Assembly (NCBI GenBank): GCA_027405735.1
Contig: JAPEHQ010000024.1
Span: 620,001-684,000 of the forward strand
Reading direction: 5' to 3'
Length of the DNA stretch: 64,000 nt
Origin: Mucor racemosus
Taxonomy: Eukaryota; Mucoromycota; Mucoromycetes; Mucorales; Mucoraceae
A model generated the notes under the pieces. It worked only from the letters and a program-made list of their open reading frames with translations. It was not told the origin of the DNA and did no database searches. The translations under genes were made by a program, and so were the position numbers. Shown here piece after piece: positions 12,266 through 23,439 of this stretch; position 1 is the stretch's first letter; every line of letters starts with the position of its first letter.

Positions 12266-14035
12266 TTACTTTTGAGAAAGCTTGAGATGATACGATTTGG
12301 GTCTATAAAGAAAAGCAATCATGTTAGGTTGCATTTGCAACTGTTTATTTGTATATATTTTTTACCTGGTAAATTGACTGTATCCTTGCTTGCTCATAGA
12401 AAATCCCAATCCGCTGTCTTTAGCTCCAACCCAAGCCAAAGCAGGGTCAATGTAATCACAACGATTCATAAACCAAGTACCTGTTTCAATTTGATCTCCA
12501 ATTTCAATAGCCTTTTCTTCGCTAGATGTCCAAATACTAGCAGTTAACCCATACTTGGAATCATTCATTAAATCAATAGCTTCTTGATCAGATGAAACCT
12601 TCATTATACCGAGAACCGGACCAAATGTCTCTTCAGTCATGACAAGCATGTCATGATTTACGTTGACTAAAATTTGAGGGGCAACATAAGCGGTTTCAGC
12701 CTTGTCGTTGGGGAAAACTTCTTTTGTATCAATGAGAGGCTTTGCTCCCTTTTCAATAGCATCTTTAAGCTGATCTCTGACATTATTTGCAAATTTAATG
12801 TTAGCCATAGGGCCAAGAGTGGTCACTTGCTCATTAGGATCTCCCAAAACATATCCCTATGATTTATGAAATTAATGAAAACAGATCAGATTGGATTTCC
12901 TTGCAAAAAAAAAAAAAAAATACCTTTGCGAGAGCAACAGCCTTTTCTACAAATTCATCGAAAATGCTTTCATGTACATAGCATCTTTCAATAGAACAAC
13001 AGCATTGACCAGAATTAAAAAAAGCGCCATCAATAATGTTTTCAACAGCGTAATCAATATTTGTATCAGGCAAAACATAAGCGGGATCTTTTCCTCCCAA
13101 CTCCATGCCCGATCCTATAAAAATAGTAGCATTAGTTAGTGTTACTTTTGTGTTATATACAAACACGAAATTGTATCAAGTTTACCTATAAGATGCTGAC
13201 ATTCACCGATAGCTTGTCTAATCTTTTTGCCAACTGCAACACTACCTGTAAAATTAACAAACTGGATTGATGGATGTTGTACGAGATAGTTGGCCTCCTT
13301 ATCTTGAACATGAATCGCTTGAACAGCATCAGTTGGAACACCAGCCTCTCTTAGCGTTTCAACAAAAATATCTGCACATTGAGGTGTTTGAGGAGATTGC
13401 TTTAATAAAACTGTATTTCCAGCTAAAAGTGCAGGAATAATGTTATTAACGGTTGTTAAATAAGGATAATTCCATGCAGCAATCAAGAAGATAGGGCCAA
13501 GTGGCTCTTTACGTTGGTATCGCTTAATGATACCAGGTATATGTTCAATAATATCATCTTTGAGGCTTTCTTCGGCAACTGATATCATATAATTAGCTCT
13601 TTCCAATACTCCATTAACTTCACCATGACCATATCGAACTGGGCGACCCATTTGAGATGTAATAGAGGCTGCTACTGTGTCCTTCTTTTGCTCAAAAAGT
13701 AAGCAAAACTTCTCCATAATAGAAACACGCTTAGATACAGGTATCTTTTTCCATTCGGAAAAGGCGACTACAGATTTTTGAACTGCTTGGTCAACTTGGT
13801 CTTGAGATAAGGTGGGCAGCTCAAACAAAAGTTCTTGAGTGCTGGGTGAGATGACTTGAATACTGTTACTAGGGTTTGTCATTCTTGATGTGTGAGAAAA
13901 AGCTCTAGTTAGATAAGAAGAGGAACAACGACGGAGGAGGGGAAAAGATGCAACGCTAAACATATAGTTCATGCTGTTTTTAGTCCATGCATGACGGGTT
14001 ATCAAGGAGATAAAGTTACACAGCATCTTCACCAA
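12266..14035 (-). CDS. Aldehyde dehydrogenase family protein, probably mitochondrial
   Basis: Four exons (14035-13186, 13114-12924, 12856-12366, 12302-12266) join in frame to 522 aa. The last exon is only 37 nt and encodes the ending PKSYHLKLSQK. Family features in order: a substrate/NAD segment (FLIAAWNYPYLT, PALLAGNTVLLKQSPQTP), the glycine motif FTGSVAVGKKI, the general-base motif MELGGKDPAYV, the catalytic thiol region FFNSGQCCCSIERCYV, and the C-terminal TEETFGPVLGIMKV. The enzyme should oxidise an aldehyde to the acid with NAD(P)+. The NRCDYIDPALAWVGAKDSG ending marks a subgroup whose substrate I cannot name. The first ~50 residues are rich in Arg, Ser and hydrophobics without acids (LLRRCSSSYLTRAFSHTS), as in a mitochondrial presequence. 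A downstream Met (residue 52) could start a cytosolic form. Confidence 0.93.
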
Positions 14036-14684
14036 TAGTGACTATAATATTCATTTTAGTGTCAATGCTTCAAGTTGAGTTGCATAGATTATATCACACA
14101 ACACCGTAGAATATGATCATTCCATATACTCAGCTTGCAAGTTCGTTAACAAAGAAGCTGACAGTATTTATATAGACTTGTATCGTCAGAAGTACACTTA
14201 AATCTAATTCTAGACATCCATGTCATATCTGCAAAATTAAGTTTGGTTAGGTACGTAACAAAATACATGGTTGTACTTGGATAACTTTAAATGCAAATGT
14301 ACAATAATTAAAGTTGATATGGACAATTATTTCTACCTTGGTTTACCTGATAAGCTATTATCTTTGCTATACTGCCCAATATTTTATTTTGTGTTTAAGC
14401 ATTTTGATACCCGGAACAACGCTCTTCTATGCTAAAGAAATGATCGTATTTCGAAATTATTTTACATTGCCATATGCTTAATTATTAAGCTTATATTGTG
14501 TAGAGTTTCAAATTAGTTTACAATACGCTGCACAGATTGAATATGTTCGATCTCAAGGTCTCAGATTACTCTGAGTGTTCGTGCTTCGGCAAGTCGTACC
14601 TATTATGTGTTTAATTCCATATGTCAGATACCAAACAGAGACGAGTGCTCATAAGTCTTAGGTTTGAGAAACTTTTACTTCTGT

Positions 14685-16975
14685 TAACGCATTATTGAAT
14701 GAACTGGCTTTGGAAAAAGAGGTTAAAAAGGCGGTAATCATAGGTTCCAGTGATGGCCATGTTTATGTTTATGTTTATGATATTGGAGAGGTAAGACTCA
14801 AACTCAATGTAAATCAACTTTAGCACAGTAATTATAAAGTACGACTATATTATCACCAAATACACTATCACACAATATTAACATATATAAAGATTTACAG
14901 CAATAAGCTTAAATCAAGCGGGTACAACATCGTAAATCCCTGATAATAAAGTTCCCAAGTATTATAAAATCTCTTATTTTTAAGACTTACAATGCTTATA
15001 AGCGGAATATTAATTTAGAAAATTATTTTTGTCCAGATCATCAATTTTGACATTTTTTAATTTTTTTTTCTGGTTTTGCAAATCTAGAGTTAATTATACT
15101 ACCAATTATAAAAATGAAAAATATACACATATACAGAATTTAGCGCTCTATTTGCTCAATAAAAAACAACAAAAATTTTTATTGCAAAATATTACATGAA
15201 AATCCTTTAACCAAAAAACCGTTTTTGGGACAAAAGTACAAATTTTCACTATTTAACGTTTAATATTAAGCTTTTATAGAATGTGTGTTAGTCATGGCTA
15301 CAATTTTATCTCACAATGTGGTATATTTAAACGTTGATTTTGGTATCAAAATTTGATTTTTCTGTTTTTTGATCAAAATCATGAGTGTTGGTAAGGATAA
15401 AATGAGCCCCGAAAATGTCCGCTACAAAAACTGAATTTTCAGACCATACGTGGTTAAATATAAGAAAAGTAAAAAAAAAACGCATTTTTATTTAAAACTT
15501 TGATATCTACCATAGCATAAGAGACTTAGTAGTCGTTCAATTTTGCTGTCTTGCTATGCTCAATTATGGAGTCGCTCTGCGGGCTCGCTTTTGCAATTTT
15601 TTAATGAATGTATGATATGACAGACGGTTTTTCTAGTAGAAAATTTTATGTTTATATGATAGCAGATATTGCCTATTTTGTTTAGTTTATGGGTTGATGT
15701 GCTTTAATAATGCTGCTTTTACATTGACTGAAATGTGCAATTTAGCAGGGTTTTAATTGCGCTAAATAATGTAAAGCCCTGAAAATCCTTTTCTACGTGT
15801 GTTGTTGTTTCTCATTTTTTGCTTTCATATTCCAAGGATATATTCACCGTTTGATAATGCATATCAGACTATCAAGCTAGTATTCTTTTCGTTTATCTGA
15901 ATATCCATGCTAACACAAGAGACTAATACTTTTAATATAGATAGCAATCTATATTAGAGGTTGATATTTTTATTTAACCGCATTCTAATATCAAATATCA
16001 TTATTTATTACCGTATTGTTGGGCATATTTCTTGGTTACCAGATCAAATACTGTATCATTATTTACTACTGTATTGTTGGGAATATTTCTTGATTACCAG
16101 ATCAAGTCGAACGCAACGATATTTATATCTACTCAATAAAAAGCTAGAACTGGCTACAAACCAACGAAATGTTCCAGAAAAGTAATAAAATCTCTAATAT
16201 TATAGAAAAAAAAATCTAATGTCTTGCCTAGTAACCATAGTTATAATCGTGGCTATACTTGAAAACAAATCTTTTTACACCTGACAATCGTAAACTAAAA
16301 TAGTAAGTTTTTTGAAGAAGGTTAATTTGTTTAAATTTTATGTGTGATAAAGTAACATCAATAATATTAGATTTGACTTGCATATAAATTTAAGCAGTAA
16401 GTGTTATTTAAGTTTATGCTCGAGCAAAAACCATTGTTGCCGTAAGCATTATAGCTATAAACACATCTACAAATGATAATAATCATAAATATATTGGTTC
16501 TTGCATGTATTCCTCTACATCAACAACGTATTGAATTGTATTGCCTATAATCTATACAGTATTAACAAAAACAAGTATAATTTAAAAACCCATTCCAGTA
16601 GAAAATACAATGGAATTTTGAGAACGGATGATCCTCATGTACAGACCAATTTGTTCCCATACGATCAGCTCATTATTCTCATGGTCAAATTTTATTATTA
16701 TGCAGAAATAGGGATAATAATATGCTTATGGGCAATTCTACTGCTATTATGCACACATGGGATTAATGTCATGCGCTCGGACAGAATCTATAATTCTGCA
16801 CATACAGGCTTTTCGTTATGCTCGTATGCAGTTTCTTTTGCTGTGCCCATGTTCATCTTGTTATCCTTTTAGCCATTATTCAATGGGTGCAACAACTCAT
16901 CAGGCCATAGTGTGCAGTCCACCTGGACACAATAAAATCATCTTGTGTAGAACAGGTCGGCCGTAGTGCTTTTAT
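14685..16975 (+). repeat. Dispersed repeat D, copy 1
   Basis: Shares extended similarity with D2 (inverted), D3, D4 and D5 (inverted). Landmarks are the dynein-like exon fragment at its left end, a CATCAATTTTGACATTTTTT block at about 15040, ACTGAATTTTCAGACC at about 15430, and AATTTAGCAGGGTTTT at about 15740. The right end is a segment around 16600-16970 shared only with D4. It lacks the ~1.2 kb left part seen in D3 and D4. It carries the unoccupied sites for the LTRs nested in D3 (near 15670) and D4 (near 16850). Confidence 0.85.
14686..14790 (+). pseudogene. Dynein intermediate chain-like WD40 exon fragment in D1
   Basis: Translates as NALLNELALEKEVKKAV then IIGSSDGHVYVYVYDIGE, directly followed by a GTAAGA splice-donor sequence. 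The pattern (W/L)xKEGKKxAIGSSDGHVYIY-(D)IGE matches the last WD40 blade of cytoplasmic dynein intermediate chains. The conserved Trp is Leu here, and the exon is truncated on its 5' side. The same fragment recurs in all five D copies. Confidence 0.6.
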
Positions 16976-17109
16976 ATATGGATCCGTTAAATTTGTGATT
17001 TTATGGACTTTTTTTGAATTCGGTTGTATCACCTGGTACTTTTCAAGTTAAATCGGTCATTAGGCTAGTAATTTTGTAGGTTGTATTTATGCTTTACTTA
17101 AAATAAGCC

Positions 17110-17300
17110 TTTGAATAATTAAATAATAGCAACACAGTCGAACCTTGATTTTTGTATGAAATTTTGATATCTGCATCTTATAGATACTTGGAATATTTAA
17201 ATAACCGCTTCCGGGCTATCCGGTGGTTTTTTCTAGAGATTTAAAGCTTGGAAATATCATTAGGTGACCGCTTCCGAAGATTGTTCGGCTTTTTTTTTTT
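17110..17300. repeat. Possible MITE end fragment
   Basis: Contains CAGTCGAACCTTGATTTTTG at about 17132, which resembles the CAGT-initiated ends of Tc1/mariner-type elements such as the one at 20605. It is followed by two copies of ACCGCTTCCG (about 17202 and 17266). No matching inverted end was found, so this is at most a truncated element. Confidence 0.3.
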
Positions 17301-17419
17301 GGAAAAGTGACCATTGGCAAAAATATGAATCATATACTATGTTGTATGCCACCAAGAAGTACCATATGTTATCATTTTATACAGTATGAATACATCTTAC
17401 AATCTATTGACTACGACAT

Positions 17420-17640
17420 TTATTGTGAGAGTTTATGGATACATACAATCTTATTCATAGAAAGAATAATAATAAAGACTAGTAGCATTTATTATGGAGA
17501 ACGTAGGCTTTATTACTAGAGCAACTAATAGTAAAAGAAAGAACCAAGAGCTTTTAGGTCTTGGTTTAAAAGACTATTTATAAGAATTACATTTCAATAT
17601 GAGTTAGAAATGGAATTGGCTTCAAAATTGGCTGTTTAAT
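17420..17640. repeat. Dispersed repeat, inverted partner at 35620-35790
   Basis: Blocks GGAGAACGTAGG, AACCAAGAGCTTTTAGGTCT and TATTTATAAGAATT recur, inverted and diverged, at 35640-35790. A TATAAATA-like stretch next to an inverted GGTCTTGGTT/AACCAAGA pair suggests an LTR promoter region, but no TG...CA ends or TSD were found. Confidence 0.45.
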
Positions 17641-17999
17641 ATTCTCGAAAACCGACATATTGAAGTGCAAAGTCTTGATATCATATATAAGAAACTCCTA
17701 TTGTAATAAGTTTAATCTAGTAATTCCCAAGAACGCTTGGGCCTCAATTATGACACCATATTATTTTATCCCAGCGGTCAATAAATCAAGTAGCTATCAA
17801 ATCAACATCCAACAAGCGCATTTAGCGCAGCATTAAAACAAGGCAACTCACAAGCTCTGCAAGAACGGTTAAATTATAATTGATCCATTTCCATCCATAG
17901 ATTAGTATCAAACAGATCTCATGGTTCAATAGTGCCTTAAATTACATCTCATGATCTCAATGTCAAATCAATATAAAAGGCCGTACTTTTATATATAAA

Positions 18000-18130
18000 T
18001 AAACGATATCTTGTTTTTATTATACAGTTGAAGAACTGATTCATTACTCATTCTCTTTTAATTGTATTCTTTTTTAAGTATTATTTATCAAACCTGAGAA
18101 TATACGACAAACTTTACCCCGTCTAAAGGT
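18000..18130 (+). promoter_or_regulatory. LTR-like promoter/leader segment
   Basis: TATATAAATAAA at about 17992 is followed about 60 bp later by a pyrimidine-rich leader (CATTCTCTTTT and following). This resembles a retroelement promoter, but no second copy or flanking duplication was found in the window. Confidence 0.2.
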
Positions 18131-18255
18131 AGGTAATGTCATAAAAAAGTATTGCTATAGCTGCTTTTACAATCATGGAGGAAAGTATCATCCGTGAAAG
18201 AAACGAATGTTGTGAGTTGTTTAATTGGTGCGTTAACCGGTAGACGTAGATCATA

Positions 18256-19600
18256 TTAAAAGTTGAAGTCTCCAGATAGTATTAGATGTTCCAAACTATT
18301 GACATAGGAGTCGACAGATTTGATATAGTCGATTAACTTGTAAGAAATGGTTCTGTTTTGAGGTGAATCTGTTCGAGCATAAATATTGAAAACATAAATG
18401 GGCAATAATTTTGATTCTGCCGGTACAGTTAAGTTTGCTAAAATAATTCTATGATCATCAGGTATGTAAATCTTCTCCATAATATTAATATTTTCATTGA
18501 AGTTGAATAGTCCACATTTTGATGACCATATACTTTGAAGGGATTAGAAGTACAGATTGAGCATGGCAACCCGATCGTTAAAATCAAGAGAAGGCATAAT
18601 ATTAGTTTCTTAGCAAGCAAAGATGTCGAAATCTTGCCGCCCTTAAATGTCAAATAAAGGAATCAGATAATTGAATATTGTTAGTTTTGAGTAGATATCG
18701 ACAATTAAGTGATCCACCTTTGATATTTAAGGATTTACAATAATTATTATGATTACTCATAATAATTGTTACCGCTGGAATAACTTCCTTTTCAGTGGGT
18801 GCCTGTTGCACGGGCTTAAGTTCAGCGGGTTCAGTACTGGGTGCAACCGTCTTCTTTGTGGTTGCTTGCTCGTTTGGTGATGTATGTTGTGAATTCAATT
18901 TAGGAGACTTCTTTCGCTGATTCCACCAAGCATCTGGTCATTTAGCTTGTAGGCGGCCCGTTTTATTACAGATAAAGTAGCTTTTAAGTCTCTGGCCTAT
19001 AACTGGACAGTTCCCAAGAACATGGTCAGTAGCATAACAACGACTACAGATAGAGTTCATGCCCGTAAAAGTAAGGTTCGAAGTTTCCTTGGGTTCCTAG
19101 GAGTCAATCTGAGGTACCAATTTCTCATAAGATTTACCCGGAAGAAGGTTCAAGATAACAAATCTTTTGCCCGTAAAGAAATGGCTGTGAGTTGTGCAAA
19201 GTAGACCCATTTTCAGAATGGCCCCGTATTTAATGAAAATTTTTGACAATTGAGCCTTCAAAATCTTTTCATCATCATGAGGTAAATTGTTAATGTTAGC
19301 AATAACAATGGTAGTGTCCTTAGTAAAAGTGCGACTAACAATGACTTTCTTTCCTTCATACTAAATCTGCGTCTCTGTCGTCAGCTGTACAAAAATTAGC
19401 TTCTAAGCATATGGAATTGTTGTTGACATTCGGGTACGAAAGCCCCAGGCTTCAGGATATTGTGCTCAAATCAAGGCACCCAAATCCTTGAAGCTAACTT
19501 GAGTATCTATAAATTGTGCAGCGGAATGCGGAAATAACAATAGAGTGTTTGTCCCTGGTTTCGATGAAAAGGTTACCATCTTCAGTGAGTTGTATGAGTT
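18256..19600 (-). pseudogene. Decayed non-LTR retrotransposon (LINE): ORF1 zinc knuckle plus endonuclease
   Basis: Read on the minus strand. An ORF1-like region (about 19360-18920) includes a segment reading VIANINNLPHDDEKILKAQL and KRFVILNLLPGKSYEKLV, then a perfect CX2CX4HX4C zinc knuckle (CSRCYATDHVLGNC, near 19045). After several stops and frame changes, the region 18760-18256 reads as the start of an apurinic-type endonuclease domain (LNIKGGSLNCRYLLKTNNI, later FNIYAR and LILSGDFNF, where GDFN is the family signature). No reverse transcriptase follows, so the 3' half is missing. In-frame TAG/TGA codons make it non-functional. LINEs normally lose their 5' end, so loss of the RT end points to later deletion. 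Confidence 0.75.
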
Positions 19601-19714
19601 CCCCTGAGGTTTAAGTATTCAATTCAAAGGTTTCTCTGGTTTAATGATTCTTCATTTTGTTTGGATTATGTTGAGAATCTTTGGTGTCTCCACCAATCAG
19701 ATCCTCTCCTTTAG

Positions 19715-20110
19715 ACAATTTTTTTATCCGAAAGAGCCATAGATATCTTCGAAGACAAATTAGCGCTTACTATTATGGCCGATGTATGCGCTGAATTAGG
19801 CTTTCGCCGAGATCAGATGATTCTTCATCATGACAATGGCCCTAAGCATGCACTTAATTTGGTCAAGAAATACTTCAGTCAACAAAAAAAAAAGTTGTGG
19901 AAAGGCCGCCTTTGCTACCAGACCTCAATCTCATTGACAGAATGTAAAATTTGCGCAATATATGACTTAACGAATACGAGACAGTATGCAATGGCAAATT
20001 GCAGTAACAGGAGCGTGTAAAAGAGATTCAATATGAGACCATCACTACAGAAAAAGTCCAAAAGATTATAGTGAGTATACTACGTCTTATTAAAACGTGT
20101 CTTAAGAATA
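19715..20110 (+). pseudogene. Decayed Tc1/mariner transposase, C-terminal part
   Basis: One frame gives MADVCAELGFRRDQMILHHD followed by NGPKHALNLVKKYF. The motif (H/Q)DNGPKH is the second catalytic-aspartate block of Tc1-type transposases. A frameshift after an A-run (about 19885-19895) moves the match to a frame reading PPLLPDLNLIDRM, the equivalent of the PDLNPIE block, then RVKEIQYETITTEKVQKII. Stops replace tryptophan codons in this second part. The N-terminal DNA-binding domain was not recovered and no inverted ends were recognised around it. It lies directly beside the LINE relic. Confidence 0.75.
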
Positions 20111-20604
20111 AGGAAATGTATCCACTTTGTGCGGCAGCTTATTTTAGCCATGCACAGGGAATGAAATTATCATACGGGCCTTTGATTTGTTATTGCGTAT
20201 GTGTTCTTCTTTATCAACTGTAGGAGAAAATAATTATTCAATATAAATTTACATGCAGGATTGATATCTAGTGGATCCGCAAAGTGATCAATTGACGTGG
20301 AGAGTGGAGAGGAAGAGAAGCATGGATTGCGAAGATTTTCATAGACCAGAACTTTGGATCAAATGGGCTTTGAGCTTAACATGATAGTTAACCTTGTTAG
20401 TATTATATTTATATATGGGAATTATGAACAAGATCTCTTTATGGTACTATTTTAAATAAAAATGCCAATTCTAAATGATTTGAATGAATGCTTCGCAATA
20501 TCTATTAATGTTTTTGTTGCATTTTCTGTATATTTATTATTGTATGTCATATGAAACATGCGCTTTTTTATATTGTATGTATGTACCGGCGCCTGCATCA
20601 TATA

Positions 20605-21112
20605 CAGTCGTGATTCGATTTAATGGTTGACTCAAAAATAAAGGATTTTTGATTTAAGGGACATTTTGAAATCTCCCATTTTTTTTCGTAATTTTACTGT
20701 CTAAATCCACTGAATCAATTCAGTAGATAATGGACAATTTCGTTTCTCCCAGTCCACTATATTAGTAAAATGTGAATACTACCATTGGATAAAACTGTAT
20801 TTAGCGGGTAATACTTTGATCTGGTAGCCATGAAATTAGAAGAGATGTGGAGAATGACCAAATCACGTGCCTAATTTACCTCAGCTTCTTATTAAATTTC
20901 TTGTTATCCACTATTTAATTCAGTTGCTGGAATGCGAAACGCCTTTAGTGACAGTATTATTTAATACTATACACTAGTAATGCCTTTTTGTTCTCATTTT
21001 TTGATTGTATTATATTATGGAAAATTATTTATTCGATGTAGTGGAAAATTTGATTTAGTGGACAATTTCTTCCCTCCCAACTATTCCATTAAATCGAATT
21101 AAGATTGTACTG
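20605..21112. mobile_element. 508-bp Tc1/mariner-like MITE with TA duplication
   Basis: Left end CAGTCGTGATTCGATTTAAT and right end (reverse complement) CAGTACAATCTTAATTCGAT form imperfect terminal inverted repeats sharing an ATTCGATTTAATGG core. Each end is bordered by TA (20603-20604 and 21113-21114), as expected for Tc1/mariner/pogo insertion. A second pair of internal motifs (TGGACAATTTCGTTTCTCCC near 20728, TGGACAATTTCTTCCCTCCC near 21059) indicates an internal duplication. There is no transposase frame. Confidence 0.75.
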
Positions 21113-22399
21113 TATGATGTAGTATGATAAACAAGAATGACATATACTTAAGAGTTAATTTCTTCTAGAATCATCCACAACCAAAATTGGTAAATCCTGA
21201 ACTCATTAATAAAAGTAAAATCACATTTATAAACTTGATGGAATATTCTCGGCAAGTACATTTTATTTATACATAATAGGCATTTTTCTTTTTTATGCTA
21301 CCATAGTATTTTATATTTTGCTTTTTATATAACTATAATTTTATTAAAGTAGCCATCAATACTTGCTTCCACTAGTAAATTTTAGATGTCCCATTAAAAC
21401 CAACTTTGACATTGAAGCCTTGATGCATAAAATATATGATGAGTATAGCTTGCTCTTCTATTTTCATATTATCCTCTGGTATTATGCTATTATTTCATGC
21501 TTTAAGTCCCCTGATTTTGGACCCATCATATTCGAATGTTGTACACATGAAACATTATACAAACATATAATTTTTAAGGCATCTCACATAATTAACATCC
21601 TGTTGTAGGTATCCCGGGAAGAGAGACTTTAGTGATTGACCTAATACTAACTGCCAATACGGCGTTGTTACTGATAAATAAGATCAGCATTTATGCAGAT
21701 CTAAAAACTAAATGATATGCCAATGATGTCCAATGCTGCAACTAATAGAAGTAATATATATTTGTAATCCTTAAAAAGCTAATCTTGTATTACTATAGGT
21801 TGATTAAAGAAGTATTTTCTGTGCAGCAACTAATAACACTGATATAAAATTTATATCACTAGATTAACAAAAATTCTATATGACGCCCCTAAACTCAAGC
21901 CCAAAAAAAAAGTATCAGGTAATACAAAAGCGAATGACAACTACTCCTAGCTTAGTGGACCCATGGTTAACAAATTGGTCTTATTTTGAAGACATGGCTC
22001 CCATAACTCAAGCTCTTAAATTTTATGTCCAAAATAAAACAATGCAATATTATGTACGGTATACGTTTTTTTGTTGACATGATGATTATAAATAATATCT
22101 TGATTGAAGCCGCTTTTGGGAATTATTCTAAAGGTTCTATGAGTTTTCTTGAGTAAATAGTAATATATTTAAATTGTAGTAATATCGTAATGCTAATAAT
22201 TATCCTAAAATTCATTATTAAGGGTACATAAAGTTGGTAAAAGGCGAATTTCCAATTGAAGAGGAAACAAGTAAAGTGATTCTATTATGCATATCTTTAT
22301 GTTATAATTAATACCACTGGATTTAATACTCAAATTTATGAACGCCAAAATCAAACTGTACTGATGTAATAGGCCTACAATATAGCGCATAACGTTATA

Positions 22400-22889
22400 A
22401 TGCTCCGTGTAGATTGATCTTGTTTTTGTAGAACTAGGAAGATCTCATCCTTGTAAAATAAAATATCTGTAGAGAAAAGCGATTTCCAGAAATAGCGCCA
22501 TAAATAGCACAGTATATTATATAAGAAAAATTAGACAACAATTGCTGCCAATTCTATGTAGGAAGCAGCATGTAGTAAAAAAGTATGACGAAAAAACAGT
22601 GAAGGAATGATTAGTAGTGTTCTAGTAGCCTGACAAGTACAAGCCCCGAAAGACATATGCTTACTCGAGTTTTGAACCAAAACTTCTCAGTTAAAACTAG
22701 GAGAAAAGCGCATAATAGGTGTAACAGCGTAAGAACTAGGCAAACATCCCCTCGATATGTGTGTTTTTTTATTACCGTCCTTCTGCTAATTAGATTAGCA
22801 GCTTTTCTCAATTTGTCCAAGACTGAAAAGACTTGCAAGACTTTTTTTTGAGTACTGTATATGTAACACTGTAATTTATTGGGTATCAG
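22400..22889 (-). repeat. SINE-like dispersed repeat S, copy 1
   Basis: Similar in the same orientation to 46375-46840. Read on the minus strand, both contain a TATGCGCTTT block followed by a box-B-like motif (GGGTTCGAAATTCG in copy 2, TTGGTTCAAAACTC in copy 1). Upstream is an AGCTAGTTCAAATGGAGAG-like stretch that resembles a tRNA box A. This suggests a tRNA-derived SINE, but no folded tRNA was demonstrated. A hAT-like MITE is inserted at its right side. Confidence 0.45.
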
Positions 22890-23376
22890 TAAGTATAAAA
22901 GACGAGCCGAGCCTAGGACGAGCTTGACCAAAGCTCGCCACAACGAGCCGAGCTTTGTATCACTCGAGCTCGAGCCGAGCTTTAATAAAAGCTCGTTTGA
23001 CAAAGACGAGTTTTTGACTTTTTTTTAAAAAGCTCGTTTGAGAAAGACGAGCTTTTGACTTCTTTTCAAAAAGTTCAAATTTAAATAATAATTAGTAAAT
23101 GCTATGACATTATTACTTTAGATAATTGTCAATTGACATTCATAAGTTTGCTTTACTTTAGATATTTGTCACTGGAAAGGTAAAATAAAGCTCGCATTGA
23201 GATGATGAGTTTTAGTCGCTGCATAAAAAAGCTCGTTTGGGGTAAACGAGCTCTAGTCACGCGCAAAAAAAAGCTCGTCGAGGTTGAACGAGCTTTTTTG
23301 TAAGCTCGTCTAACTTTAACGAGCCTTGAGAAAAGCTCGGCTGCATAAAAAAGGCTCGGCTCGTTTAATATCACTA
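22890..23376. mobile_element. 487-bp hAT-like MITE with 8-bp target duplication
   Basis: Flanked by perfect 8-bp direct repeats GGTATCAG (22882-22889 and 23377-23384). The left end TAAGTATAAAAGACGAGCCG and the right end (reverse complement) TAGTGATATTAAACGAGCCG form the terminal inverted repeats, with GACGAGCCGAGCC/AACGAGCCGAGCC as the strongest part. The interior is packed with GAGCTCG/AAGCTCGTTT motifs in both orientations, so the whole element should fold extensively. It has no transposase. The homologous S copy at about 46810-46830 shows the unoccupied site (GAGTATCAGCAGCAATTT). Confidence 0.85.
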
Positions 23377-23439
23377 GGTATCAGTGACAATTTGTTCTAT
23401 AAACAATATTCATTTTTTATCGAGATAATTACACTTACT

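Noticed and set aside
22611..23374. Several 64-130 aa frames on both strands
   Set aside because: They fall inside the SINE-like repeat and the hAT-like MITE, whose GAGCTCG arrays keep several frames open by chance.
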